Notes: generated by a model not told the origin, from the sequence alone. A stretch of DNA of 64,000 nucleotides from Myroides sp. N17-2 (GCF_002286775.1 NZ_NSGJ01000005.1:1-64000); one strand, 5' to 3'. Shown: positions 8,359 to 16,249, counted from the stretch's first letter. Numbers and translations are program-made.

Positions 8359-8372
8359 AATTAGGATATGTG

Positions 8373-8756
8373 TTAGATGGTTACTTCAGCTATTAAATCT
8401 ACTTCTAGTTGATACCCATAATGTAGCTCAGGGACAGGGACTACCGTTCTCACAGGTTTGTGTTCACCCATATATTGCGCATATAAGGAGTTAAACAAAG
8501 GCCATAACTGTACATCAGTGATATAGGCTGTTATTTTGACTACTTGATTTAACGAACTATGAGACTGTTCTAAGATAAGCGAGAGGTTATCAAAGACTAT
8601 TTTAAACTGCTGTTCAAAGGCCGCTAGGTGATGATGATTTCCATTTGTGTCAATGGGTAATTGACCTGAAATATATAGATTGTTATTGCTGACTATTGCG
8701 GTACTGTAATGACCGTTAGCTTTAGGCAGGAAGTTATTGTTTATTATTTGCATCAT
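8373..8756 (-). CDS. RidA-family enamine/imine deaminase
   Basis: A 127-residue RidA/TdcF-type protein. It keeps the signature at the C terminus: R103 in PVRTVVPVPEL and E118 fifteen residues on, equivalent to R105 and E120 of E. coli RidA. Also present are YISGQLPIDTNGN (28-40) and the central helix. It is predicted to hydrolyse 2-aminoacrylate or 2-aminobutenoate released by the PLP lyase encoded 14 bp downstream. A TAGATTTG promoter element sits 18 bp upstream, so the pair can be transcribed separately from the AraC gene. The alternative start is the second Met. Confidence 0.92.
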   Translation of the reverse strand: MMQIINNNFLPKANGHYSTAIVSNNNLYISGQLPIDTNGNHHHLAAFEQQFKIVFDNLSLILEQSHSSLNQVVKITAYITDVQLWPLFNSLYAQYMGEHKPVRTVVPVPELHYGYQLEVDLIAEVTI

Positions 8757-8773
8757 TTGTAATTTTAGATAGA

Positions 8774-8781
8774 CAAATCTA
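8774..8781 (-). promoter_or_regulatory. -7 element TAGATTTG for the ridA-lyase operon
   Basis: Minus-strand TAnnTTTG match 18 bp before the RidA start at 8756. Confidence 0.45.
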
Positions 8782-8822
8782 ATAGAACAAATAGCCTAAA
8801 AATAGAACGCAATTTGCCTTAC

Positions 8823-9614
8823 TTATAATTGTTCAAACTTCTTAGGCAAGAAGCCTGTGTATTGTTTAAAGAAACGGATAAAATGACTTTGGTCTGCGAA
8901 GCCACATTGCAAGGCGATCTGAGAGAGACTTTGCTCTCCATTGTTAATGAGTTCTAAAGCGTGATAAACACGGAGCTTTCGCTGATAAGTAGAGATAGTA
9001 CAGCCAGTAAACTTACTAAAGTGTTTAGAGATACTAATCTTGTGTAATCCTGTTATCTGTGATAGCTCTTCTAAGGTAATAGACTTATCCCAATATTCCT
9101 GTAGATATTGTTTGATTTGCTCTACCCATAGCGGTGGGGTTTTATACAGTGAAGTTGATTTATCTGTACCAAACATCCCTAGTACAGCTTCTTCTATTGC
9201 CAATGGCTTTACATCATCTTTAGCGTATAACTCTTTATAGAGTTGCATCATCTCTAAGGGAAGAGAGAAGTCCTTTTTGGTAATTAGTTCTACTGTGTTC
9301 TCTGTATTGATCTCTTGGATAAACAGCGGGTCAAAGTCAATGTTGAGGTGTATAGAGTTTTTAGACATCATATTGATCTGATGAGGTTCATCTCTGTGAT
9401 AGAATGTAGAGCTTAATAAACCACGCTCGTACTTATCAGATTTCTGCTCTTCACATCCCCCTTTAAGGACAAAGCTCAGATGTGCATTAGGATGGCTGTG
9501 TCTAGTATTATCAAATGACTCAGGGGTATAATAGGTTACAGAAGTAGTGAATAGTGTATTCTCTACCTCCGCTATCTTATTACCTGAATATTGTCCTTTA
9601 GCTAGTTCTTTCAA
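8823..9614 (-). CDS. AraC-family transcriptional regulator with cupin-like N domain
   Basis: A 263-residue regulator. Residues about 25-100 look like the AraC ligand-binding cupin (TRHSHPNAHLSFVLKGG). Residues about 165-263 form the double helix-turn-helix with ITGLHKISISKHFSKFTGCT in the first unit and QIALQCGFADQSHFIRFFKQYTGFLPKKF in the second. It lies 66 bp upstream of the ridA-lyase pair on the same strand, so it probably controls these amino-acid deamination genes. A TAAATTTG promoter element at 9648-9655 supports the start. Confidence 0.9.
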   Translation of the reverse strand: MKELAKGQYSGNKIAEVENTLFTTSVTYYTPESFDNTRHSHPNAHLSFVLKGGCEEQKSDKYERGLLSSTFYHRDEPHQINMMSKNSIHLNIDFDPLFIQEINTENTVELITKKDFSLPLEMMQLYKELYAKDDVKPLAIEEAVLGMFGTDKSTSLYKTPPLWVEQIKQYLQEYWDKSITLEELSQITGLHKISISKHFSKFTGCTISTYQRKLRVYHALELINNGEQSLSQIALQCGFADQSHFIRFFKQYTGFLPKKFEQL

Positions 9615-9647
9615 TACAGTGGGAATTAGTAATTATACCTTAAAGAA

Positions 9648-9655
9648 CAAATTTA
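9648..9655 (-). promoter_or_regulatory. -7 element TAAATTTG
   Basis: Minus-strand TAnnTTTG match 34 bp before the AraC-type start at 9614. Confidence 0.4.
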
Positions 9656-9681
9656 GTGATTATTGTCTGTGATAGTATGTT

Positions 9682-9727
9682 AAACCTAGAATTAGCATTA
9701 GCTAAATACTACAACGTAATTCTACTA
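9682..9727. repeat. Palindromic repeat family 1, solo left arm
   Basis: About 46 bp resembling the left arm of the 38448 copy (AACCCAGATTACGCATTAGC and following) with scattered substitutions. The right arm is absent. It abuts the 466-bp repeat that starts near 9777. Confidence 0.5.
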
Positions 9728-9776
9728 TGTAATGTAAGGATGCAAGTAAATTAAGCATCAGACTATTTAAGGGATA

Positions 9777-10242
9777 CAAAATATAAGGGTGTATCAAAAA
9801 GATTAATTTTAAATGTATATATTTGCAAAGTATTGAATATCAATATTCATTAGGCCAATCTTCTAGGTCGCTTTTTCAAATAATCAAGTAGATATAAGGT
9901 ATTAAGATAAAATAGGGGTTTTTATGCTGACTTGTTTTGAGTGAGTCCATAGTGAGTCCATAATGAGTCCATAGTGACTCCATTAAAATGGTCTTTTTAA
10001 TGGAGCCACCATGCACACACGATGCTGTCAAGATACTTTCATATAAAGACACATAGGTACTTCATAGATAGGAAGTGATAATACGGTAGTTTTGTCTTGA
10101 GATAGATGATGAAAACTATAATCCTTAGATGGACTAAAATCGTTGTTTTCTAAATGAGGAATAGAAGTGCTAATTTACGAAATTAAATTGAGCGTATATG
10201 AAAGGGGATTGAATTGATTTTGATTTTTTAAAAGTCAAGATA
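9777..10242 (+). repeat. Long dispersed repeat (family 2), copy A
   Basis: This stretch matches the reverse complement of 59090-59575 along its length, with blocks of near-identity. Order of parts: the conserved start (GGGTGTAT), a TATATTTG promoter-like site followed by CAAAG, an AT-rich spacer, four 11-bp iterons of the type GTGAGTCCATA (9941-9983), a hairpin TGACTCCATTAAAA / TTTTTAATGGAGCCA (9975-10008), the block CGATGCTGTCAAGATACTTT, and a conserved end AAAAGTCAAGAT. No reading frame is preserved. It may be a non-autonomous mobile element, a structured RNA or a recombination or protein-binding site. It fills most of the gene-free stretch 9615-10330. Confidence 0.8.
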
Positions 10243-10330
10243 ACTATGGCTAAATAGTTTAGTAAAATTATTTAAGTTAAATAAGAAGCAGTATCTTAGT
10301 GCTAATGCAATACTATTTAAGATATACATT

Positions 10331-10960
10331 ATGAAAGTAGACTTAAACGAACAATTCTTTTGGGAATTAATAGCGCAAGCGAATACTAGTGATACGCCTG
10401 AGTCTTATGAGTTAGACGAACATATTGATGAGTTGACAGCCTTGCTGTCAGAGTTAGATTCAGGTGAGATGATTTTGTTTGAGATGACACTCAGAAAGAA
10501 GATTAATCAGCTTAATACGGTAGAGATAGCAGAACTAAGTATGATCTTAGAGAACAGCTTTGAAGAGAATGAAGGAGTCTTTGACTTTGATGATTATATG
10601 TCTACTGATGGATTTATCTATTTTAGATGTTGGCTGATTTTGAGAGGAAAGGAGTTCTTCTATGAGATTATAGAGGATATTAATGCCTTTATTAATGGGA
10701 AGTATGAGTTTGATATATCGGATACGTGGGCAGAGGGATTGTTATATGTGACAGATTTAGCTTTTGATGCGAAGTATGGGCAGGAAGACTCTAGTTTCGT
10801 GACTGATGCAGTGGATGATCTATATGTTGAAGTTGTTCATTATGACTTGATAGAGACTGATTGGACGAGAGAACCTTATACAGGTACAGAACTACAGTTA
10901 CACTATCCTAAGTTAGTTATGGAGATAGGGGAGCTAAGAAATGAGGAGGAAGAGGAGTAG
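10331..10960 (+). CDS. DUF4240 domain protein
   Basis: A 209-residue acidic cytoplasmic protein. The N-terminal FFWELIAQA, the central TDGFIYFRCWLILRGKEFFYEII (about 96-118) and the region after it fit DUF4240, a family common beside polymorphic-toxin immunity genes. Here it is followed 17 bp later by an Imm53-like gene, so an immunity or toxin-sensing role is plausible but unproven. No toxin gene is seen nearby. The C-terminal tail is polyglutamate. Confidence 0.75.
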   Translation: MKVDLNEQFFWELIAQANTSDTPESYELDEHIDELTALLSELDSGEMILFEMTLRKKINQLNTVEIAELSMILENSFEENEGVFDFDDYMSTDGFIYFRCWLILRGKEFFYEIIEDINAFINGKYEFDISDTWAEGLLYVTDLAFDAKYGQEDSSFVTDAVDDLYVEVVHYDLIETDWTREPYTGTELQLHYPKLVMEIGELRNEEEEE

Positions 10961-10977
10961 CGGTTATTTTTTAAAAT

Positions 10978-11541
10978 ATGAATAAGATAGAGTTAATACA
11001 GCAATGGTATAAAAACCAATGTGATGGTGAATGGGAACATATCTATGGTGTCAAGATTGAAACACTTGATAACCCAGGATGGCGTGTTGAGATTAGTCTA
11101 AAAGATACTTGTCTAGAAAACAAAAGTTACTCAAAGGAGATTATTGTGGATGATAATAATTGGATGATTATTAATGCTGATGGGGAGATATTTAAAGGGT
11201 ATTGGGATACTAGTAAACTAGACTTGATTTTAGAAGAATTTATATCTTCTTTTGCGATTCCATATATAACTGAATCAACTAGTTTATATACTTTGTATGA
11301 AGAGATAGATACTGATATTAAAGTCTATAAAAAGGTATTAGCTAGGATGCATAATCTTGATAGTTTTGAGATAGTATCAATTCCTGTTTTTGAATTAACA
11401 GAATTAGTAGTTTTGGATATTAATGATTTTGAGAAGATTCAAGCAGATAAGATAAGGCAAATATCAAGGTATCAAGTAGGGGATATTGTCCAATGTGAAT
11501 TGGTAACGATGTTTGATTGTATAGGATTGGTAATTGTTTAG
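10978..11541 (+). CDS. Imm53-like immunity protein with C-terminal extension
   Basis: A 187-residue protein. Residues 1-95 carry the Imm53 pattern: QQWYKNQCDGEWEHIYGVKI followed by ETLDNPGWRVEISLKDT. Imm53 proteins are predicted immunity partners of polymorphic toxins. Residues about 96-187 are an extra region without a recognised domain. The gene follows DUF4240 by 17 bp and is probably co-transcribed. With no toxin cassette in the window it is an orphan, which is common for immunity islands that protect against neighbouring strains. Confidence 0.75.
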   Translation: MNKIELIQQWYKNQCDGEWEHIYGVKIETLDNPGWRVEISLKDTCLENKSYSKEIIVDDNNWMIINADGEIFKGYWDTSKLDLILEEFISSFAIPYITESTSLYTLYEEIDTDIKVYKKVLARMHNLDSFEIVSIPVFELTELVVLDINDFEKIQADKIRQISRYQVGDIVQCELVTMFDCIGLVIV

Positions 11542-11608
11542 TAATTTTTTTTAAAACAATATGTCAAATTTAAATAGAGTATAAACTTTAAGTTTCCATT
11601 CTTAAGTA

Positions 11609-11616
11609 TATTTTTG
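11609..11616 (+). promoter_or_regulatory. -7 element TATTTTTG
   Basis: TAnnTTTG match 19 bp before the ATG of the HigA-like fragment at 11636. Confidence 0.4.
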
Positions 11617-11635
11617 CAATAAATAAGGAAGTGTT

Positions 11636-11815
11636 ATGAGAGCTATAAAAAATCAAATAGAATACAATGCTTTATGTGAGCGTATAGAAGTACTATTAGA
11701 AGTAGTGGGTAATGACACTCCTACTACTGATAGAGACTTTATAGAGTTAGATATCATCTCAGACTTGGTAGTGGATTATGAGCAAATGAATCATCCTATA
11801 GAACCACTATATTAG
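11636..11815 (+). pseudogene. HigA-type antitoxin N-terminal fragment
   Basis: A 59-residue frame. Residues 1-55 follow the N-terminal part of flavobacterial HigA-family antitoxins (IEYNALCERIEVLL, then IELDIISDLVVDYE and HPI). The protein then stops at EPLY where the family continues into its helix-turn-helix. The DNA-binding domain is therefore lost, and no HigB toxin is adjacent. It may still be translated, since a promoter and start are intact, so it could be a decaying module or a stand-alone mini-protein. Confidence 0.6.
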
Positions 11816-11890
11816 TGGAGTTATTGAATCTTTAAATTAAGAAATTAGATATTGACCCTGCCATTGTTTTAGGGGTTTAGTATATAGAAT

Positions 11891-12490
11891 ATGAGTTACA
11901 CCAAGCTTACTAAAGACATAGAGAAATACTATAAACTGCACGGTATGCAGTATTACTATAATGCCTTAGAGACTTCTGCAGAAGAACAAGCAGAAAGCCT
12001 TTTAAGGCACAACAAGGTACGTGATATTATCATCGCACAATGGAAGGGAGATAAGCGCTATAAGGAGCTTATTTCGTGCGCACACGGTGGGTGGTATAGC
12101 TATGATGTATTTAATGAACCGCTAGCTGTATACTTCGTAGAGCAAGGTGAGATCTTAGCTCTTCAAGTACTATGTGAGCGCGGTATCCGCTTTAAGATAG
12201 AGGATACACTGAATACGCTAGAAAGAGCAGTACAGGAGTTTCCGAATATTACGAAAGAGGAGATGGTCAAGTTTAATCTTGACTTATACTTACAGAGTGA
12301 GTCTTATCATCCCGTAGGAGAAGTGGTGAAGTATAGAGGGAAGGCGCTTACGCTTATCGATCACTTGATCCGATATATAGAAAGCACTGATGAGGTGGAG
12401 TACTTAGCCCAACTACAAGTACTTCGCGATAAAGTCTACCAACTAGAGGTAAAGAAGTCTGACTTTAAGTGTTTTAAACACAAGATTTAG
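11891..12490 (+). CDS. Hypothetical protein, possibly immunity-type
   Basis: A 199-residue soluble protein with no signal peptide or membrane segment and no domain I can name. It is rich in Tyr, Glu and Leu (YYKLHGMQYYYNALETSAEEQAESL) with a WYSYDVFNEPLAVYFVEQGE segment at about 68-87 that recalls small helical-repeat immunity proteins. Its position between the HigA-like fragment, immunity-type genes and a toxin-antitoxin pair suggests the same accessory island, but that is context only. It converges on the ParE-type gene, with 7 bp between the stops. Confidence 0.6.
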   Translation: MSYTKLTKDIEKYYKLHGMQYYYNALETSAEEQAESLLRHNKVRDIIIAQWKGDKRYKELISCAHGGWYSYDVFNEPLAVYFVEQGEILALQVLCERGIRFKIEDTLNTLERAVQEFPNITKEEMVKFNLDLYLQSESYHPVGEVVKYRGKALTLIDHLIRYIESTDEVEYLAQLQVLRDKVYQLEVKKSDFKCFKHKI

Positions 12491-12497
12491 AGTTGTG

Positions 12498-12788
12498 TTA
12501 TAGCCAATGCTTATTAGGATTATAATGTGTAGAGAGAACAGCGTAAATAGTAATAGTTTTCTCTTGTTCTTCAATTCTAAAATGAATCATATATTTAAAT
12601 CTCTTTAGCGGAAAACAATGTACATCTTTATATCTTAACTGTGTGTAAGGTGAGTTTTCTAAATATGATAATGCAGCACTATATTCGTTAAGGAATTCAT
12701 CTCCTAGATCAGTCTGTTTAGTATTTAGATAATACATCGCATCCTGCAAATCGAATAGTACCTTAGTATCTACTTTAATTTCATACAT
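12498..12788 (-). CDS. RelE/ParE-family type II toxin
   Basis: A 96-residue ParE-fold protein. Features are the N-terminal strand YEIKVDTKVLFDLQDAMYYL, the helix-hairpin GDEFLNEYSAALSYLENSP (about 29-47) and the C-terminal strands RFKYMIHFRIEEQEKTITIYAVLSTHYNP, all typical of ParE/RelE plasmid-stabilisation toxins. ParE members poison gyrase and RelE members cleave mRNA; the sequence looks nearer ParE. It follows its antitoxin gene by 4 bp. Confidence 0.87.
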   Translation of the reverse strand: MYEIKVDTKVLFDLQDAMYYLNTKQTDLGDEFLNEYSAALSYLENSPYTQLRYKDVHCFPLKRFKYMIHFRIEEQEKTITIYAVLSTHYNPNKHWL

Positions 12789-12792
12789 AGAT

Positions 12793-13029
12793 TTACTTGT
12801 TCTTTAACAGAGCCACCATTTCGAAGGCATCCATAAACTCAGTAGAGTTCTCTATGCGGTCTAGTACAATGCTTTGTTGCCATTGAGGAATGTTAGAAGA
12901 TTCTTCTTCTTTTTCTTCTAGTGTTAGGTAGTCAATAAACAAGTCAACTTCTCTAAGTAAGTTCTCAGGTAAATTCTCAAGTTTATAGTTAACTTTCTTT
13001 AGCCTTTCTGATTTGTTATTATTGTTCAT
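12793..13029 (-). CDS. Antitoxin of the ParE-type pair
   Basis: A 78-residue acidic protein placed directly upstream of the toxin gene with a 4-bp gap, the usual antitoxin-first order. The stretch LENLPENLLREVDLFIDYL at about 17-35 resembles DUF2281-type antitoxins, and the Glu-rich middle and C-terminal helix would wrap the toxin. No full helix-turn-helix is seen. A TAATTTTG promoter element lies at 13078-13085. Confidence 0.8.
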   Translation of the reverse strand: MNNNNKSERLKKVNYKLENLPENLLREVDLFIDYLTLEEKEEESSNIPQWQQSIVLDRIENSTEFMDAFEMVALLKNK

Positions 13030-13077
13030 TTTGTCAGTTTTTTATTAGTTAACTTATTGTTACTTAATAGTGTATTG

Positions 13078-13085
13078 CAAAATTA
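13078..13085 (-). promoter_or_regulatory. -7 element TAATTTTG for the toxin-antitoxin operon
   Basis: Minus-strand TAnnTTTG match 49 bp before the antitoxin start. Confidence 0.4.
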
Positions 13086-13176
13086 CACTTTTTTTGTTAT
13101 TGTTGTATATCTGAATTCAAATTACACAAAATAAAAACACCCCTTGCTAGTATTTACTAACAAAGGGTATGATGTA

Positions 13177-14211
13177 TTATCTAAGTTCGATGTCAAACTG
13201 TGTGGCTAGTACAGTTCTAATACGGTTTTGTTTTTCATTAATCTCCTCGTTGTGTAGGGTTCTATCATTAGATCGATAAGAAACTCTATAAGCAAGAGAA
13301 GTTTTGCCGTCCTTAGAGAACTTGTCTAGTAGACTTATATTCTCTATGATATCTTCTGCTTCTTCTCTTATGATTTCACACAGGTTATTATATTGATCCC
13401 AGTTGCCTTCTCTGTTCTCTTTATAGTCAGCCACCCAAAACGAGATGTCTTTGTGAACAGGAGGGTACTTAGAGTATTCTTTAAACTGTGTTAGCCCACT
13501 TCTGAACTGTGATAAGAAACGCTCATCTTCTGACCAGATATATCTTATATCAGGAATGTTACAGTAAGACAATAACAACCTGTCTAAGCCTAACCCGAAT
13601 GCCCATCCGGTAGCGTCTATATCACAATTGTCTAGTATCTGTGTATGTATCACGCCAGCTCCTAATACTTCCATCCAATCCCCATTTTGCCATACTTCTA
13701 ACTGTATAGATGGGCTTGTGAAAGGAAAGTGATCATCTAAGAATCGGTATTCTTTACCAGGATATAAGTGTTGTATTAATCCTTCTAATGTATTCTTAAG
13801 ATCTTGGAGTGCATCACTACCTTTAGGGAGTAACTTAACTCCTTCTATTTGGTGAAATACAGGATAGTGTGTTCTATCTATAGTATCTTTTCGATATACA
13901 TCCCCTGTGACGATAAACTTGTCATATCCCTGTTTTAATAAGCTATTTTGATGTGCAGAAGTTTGAGTACGAAGTACGTGTTCAGCATCCATATAGTAGG
14001 TGTCATTCATAGAACGAGCGGGATGATCTAAGGGAACTAATAAATCATCAAAATTCTCTTTTAGCGTGACTACTTCACTGATATTATCTACTAAAGTGAA
14101 GCCCTCGAAGTAAAGTTGTATCTTTTCTTTTAACTGACAGATAGGATGTAGTTTGTTATTGTGTAATTTTAGATTGCGTTTATCTAAAATAGATTGTGGT
14201 ATATTATTCAT
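13177..14211 (-). CDS. Single-chain phenylalanyl-tRNA synthetase, mitochondrial type
   Basis: A 344-residue monomeric PheRS. Residues about 20-235 are the class II catalytic core: LLRTQTSAHQ-type motif 2 region (VLRTQTSAHQNSLL at 80-93), YRKDTIDRTHYPVFHQIEGV, and motif 3 GWAFGLGLDRLLL at about 202-214. Residues about 250-344 form a C-terminal ferredoxin-fold anticodon-binding domain (YPPVHKDISFWVADY, then KTSLAYRVSYRSNDRTL). Bacterial PheRS is normally a PheS/PheT heterotetramer, in which this fold is at the end of PheT; fusion of the catalytic core to it is the layout of mitochondrial FARS2. It is probably a second synthetase beside pheST, perhaps conferring resistance or serving a stress role. 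The gene has its own leader with two hairpins. Confidence 0.85.
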   Translation of the reverse strand: MNNIPQSILDKRNLKLHNNKLHPICQLKEKIQLYFEGFTLVDNISEVVTLKENFDDLLVPLDHPARSMNDTYYMDAEHVLRTQTSAHQNSLLKQGYDKFIVTGDVYRKDTIDRTHYPVFHQIEGVKLLPKGSDALQDLKNTLEGLIQHLYPGKEYRFLDDHFPFTSPSIQLEVWQNGDWMEVLGAGVIHTQILDNCDIDATGWAFGLGLDRLLLSYCNIPDIRYIWSEDERFLSQFRSGLTQFKEYSKYPPVHKDISFWVADYKENREGNWDQYNNLCEIIREEAEDIIENISLLDKFSKDGKTSLAYRVSYRSNDRTLHNEEINEKQNRIRTVLATQFDIELR

Positions 14212-14569
14212 AATTGATAACCTTGTTTGGACTACCTAGTATTTGTACTAAATAGTTATTGTGATTCTATATTTTCTGATGCTTGTTTGACTGTCTGTAC
14301 GCAACAGACATAATAAATTATAATGACCCTTTAGGGTCAAAATAAAAGTAGAAAATCACTAATAAAACTTGGCTAAGTGGAAGACACATATTGTTTTAAT
14401 TACAAAGCTCAAAGATAGAAATATAACAATGGATAGTTATAAGAATAAACACCAATGAACATAATCATAAGATGAACGACACGATAATCATGCTGAGTAA
14501 ACTTAATTCTTTTGTAACATATATTCACCATATGTCTCTAAACCATATAACCACCCAATAATAGAAGTA
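14212..14569. other. Divergent intergenic region with two hairpins
   Basis: It contains TGTCTGT-ACGCA-ACAGACA at 14292-14310 and TGACCC-TTTA-GGGTCA at 14324-14339. On the minus strand both lie in the leader region of the PheRS-type gene. No T-box signature (specifier loop, conserved anti-terminator bulge) is seen. They could be an attenuator or operators. Confidence 0.45.
14513..14541 (+). promoter_or_regulatory. Possible ECF-type autoregulated promoter
   Basis: TGTAAC near 14513 followed 18 bp later by TCTAA at 14537 resembles ECF sigma promoters (GAAC-type -35, TCTRA-type -10). It lies just before the ECF gene at 14570; recognition by that factor is inference. Confidence 0.3.
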
Positions 14570-15049
14570 ATGAGTAAGCATAAAGCAATTTTCGAGTCAC
14601 TGTATAGTCAGTATTGGAAGAGTATTTATCGGTTGGCTTTAGGGTATGTCAATGATGCGGATTGGGCAAAGGATATCGCACAAGAAACCTTTGTCAATGT
14701 GTGGAACCAACTCCCTAAGTTTAGACAGGAGGCAGGCTATGGTACGTGGATATACCGTATCACGGTTAATATCTGTCTGCGGCAACTACAACGGAGTAAG
14801 AAAGTAGTGCCTAATGAGGCAAAGGTATTGCTAAGCACGTGTACCGTTGATGAGGTATATCAAGAGGTGGATACACAGCGACTCTATCAGGCTATAAGTG
14901 AACTAGCAGAACTGAATAGAATCATCATCTCACTAACTTTAGAGGGAGTGGAGCAGAAAGAGATAGCGGAGATAATAGGTTTATCACACGCTAATGTACG
15001 GACTCGTGTACATCGTATCAAAGAAGAACTGTATCAAAAACTCAAATAA
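14570..15049 (+). CDS. ECF RNA polymerase sigma factor
   Basis: A 159-residue sigma-70 family factor with region 2 (LYSQYWKSIYRLALGYVNDADWAKDIAQETFVNVW, about 12-46) and region 4 (LNRIIISLTLEGVEQKEIAEIIGLSHANVRTRVHRIKEEL, about 114-153) and no regions 1 or 3. It would direct core polymerase to a small regulon in response to a membrane signal. The next gene, 2 bp downstream, encodes a multi-pass membrane protein in the usual anti-sigma position. Confidence 0.93.
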   Translation: MSKHKAIFESLYSQYWKSIYRLALGYVNDADWAKDIAQETFVNVWNQLPKFRQEAGYGTWIYRITVNICLRQLQRSKKVVPNEAKVLLSTCTVDEVYQEVDTQRLYQAISELAELNRIIISLTLEGVEQKEIAEIIGLSHANVRTRVHRIKEELYQKLK

Positions 15050-15051
15050 TT

Positions 15052-15660
15052 ATGGAAAGCAAACAAGTGAATTTAGAACAGCTTTGGGCTACTCCAAGAG
15101 TAGAACAAGGTAATATCGTTGAGGTGTTTAAATCTATAGATGCCTATCGTTTAAAGAAAGTAAAGATGAATTGGGCTCTAGCTATAATAGGAGTATCTTC
15201 TCTAGGATGGATTATCGGAGTTAATGTATCATTAAGAGGAACTGTGTTCTATGACTCTATTTGGGTAATACTAGGGAGTATAATTTGTGGTTTAGCAATC
15301 ACAATGTTTATGATTAGTTATTATCGCTTAAATGGCTTAATACCAGGATCTATATTAACACAGACAACAAGTGATTATATTGTGTTGTTAACTAAAGAGA
15401 AGAGACAACAGTTACAATTATCTAAAGTATGGATGAATGTATATATCTTATTGTTTCTAGTGGGGATAGGGGTATATAGTTATCCTTTTATAGCGCTTAT
15501 AGGAGATACTATAGCACTTCTAGGAGATGCTGTGGTGTTCATATATTACGGTGTCTTAATGGTATGGGGAGGTATTAACCTGTATTGGAACAAGAAAAAG
15601 AACACTAAGAAGATAGCAGAATTAGAACAGATGATAAACAAGTTAGAAACGATACAATAG
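15052..15660 (+). CDS. Membrane partner of the ECF sigma factor, probable anti-sigma
   Basis: A 202-residue protein with a cytosolic N terminus of about 40 residues (MESKQVNLEQLWATPRVEQ...) and about four membrane segments (near 40-57, 70-92, 125-148, 155-180), then a Lys/Glu-rich coiled tail. No zinc-binding HxxxCxxC anti-sigma motif is visible. Immediate coupling to the sigma gene (2-bp gap) supports a role in holding the factor at the membrane, but the family is not one I can name. Confidence 0.7.
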   Translation: MESKQVNLEQLWATPRVEQGNIVEVFKSIDAYRLKKVKMNWALAIIGVSSLGWIIGVNVSLRGTVFYDSIWVILGSIICGLAITMFMISYYRLNGLIPGSILTQTTSDYIVLLTKEKRQQLQLSKVWMNVYILLFLVGIGVYSYPFIALIGDTIALLGDAVVFIYYGVLMVWGGINLYWNKKKNTKKIAELEQMINKLETIQ

Positions 15661-15665
15661 TAAAA

Positions 15666-15689
15666 GAGGCTGTCCATATAGACAGCCTC
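15666..15689. terminator. Hairpin terminator between convergent genes
   Basis: Perfect 9-bp stem GAGGCTGTC / GACAGCCTC with loop CATATA. On the minus strand it is followed by TTTTACT, on the plus strand by a weak T tract, so it may serve both genes. Confidence 0.8.
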
Positions 15690-15724
15690 CTTGTATTGTA
15701 AATCGTTTTCAGGTGCAAAAAAAA

Positions 15725-16225
15725 TTAGAATCTATAACGTACAGCTATACCTAAGTCAGCATAGATACCGTTGCGGTAGCTATCGTTTAAGTAAACTTCC
15801 GGACGTAAATCAACTGCTACTTGGATAGGCACTTCTTTAAAGTTGTACTCTATACCTACAGTTCCTGTAACAAGCCCAAAAGCTCCACTGTCAGAATGTT
15901 TGCTGTGTTTGTGATCATAGTAACTTGAGTTCCAAGTTCCCACTGCAGCACCAACTCCTGCGTACCAATCAAATCCTCCTTCGATGTTCCATACCCACTC
16001 ATAAAGACCTGTAACTTTCACAGCGTCATAGTGGTCATTGTTTCTCCAACCTAAGTCTAGTTCTAGACGGTTGTTCTTAGATAAATCTCTTTGGTAAGAG
16101 ATCTCAGTCCCCAATCCATTGTTTCCTCCGAAACGCAATCCTAATGCGTTCTTAGGCCCTTTTTGTGCCTGAGCAGTAAACGCTACCGCTACTACTAGTG
16201 CAACTGAAAGCAATAATCTTTTCAT
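15725..16225 (-). CDS. Secreted outer-membrane beta-barrel protein
   Basis: About 166 residues from the ATG at 16225, with a Sec signal peptide (MKRLLLSVALVVAVAFTAQAQ) and then alternating-hydrophobicity strands rich in Gly and aromatic residues (GTEISYQRDLSKNNRLELDLGW, YAGVGAAVGTW, VGIEYNF). It ends AVRYRF with the terminal Phe of outer-membrane barrels. The size suits an 8-stranded OmpA/OmpW-like barrel. An open frame extends upstream to a TTG at 16252, but that TTG is part of the -7 element TACTTTTG, so the ATG at 16225 is the real start. Function unknown. Confidence 0.85.
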   Translation of the reverse strand: MKRLLLSVALVVAVAFTAQAQKGPKNALGLRFGGNNGLGTEISYQRDLSKNNRLELDLGWRNNDHYDAVKVTGLYEWVWNIEGGFDWYAGVGAAVGTWNSSYYDHKHSKHSDSGAFGLVTGTVGIEYNFKEVPIQVAVDLRPEVYLNDSYRNGIYADLGIAVRYRF

Positions 16226-16249
16226 CGTAATATTTATTTTTTTGCGGTT

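Noticed and set aside
9941-9983. Iterons read as a plasmid origin or a CRISPR array
   Set aside because: Only four 11-bp units without spacers or a Rep/Cas gene; part of a dispersed repeat.
14212-14350. T-box leader for the PheRS-type gene
   Set aside because: Two hairpins exist but no specifier loop or T-box consensus could be recognised, and T-boxes are rare in Bacteroidota.
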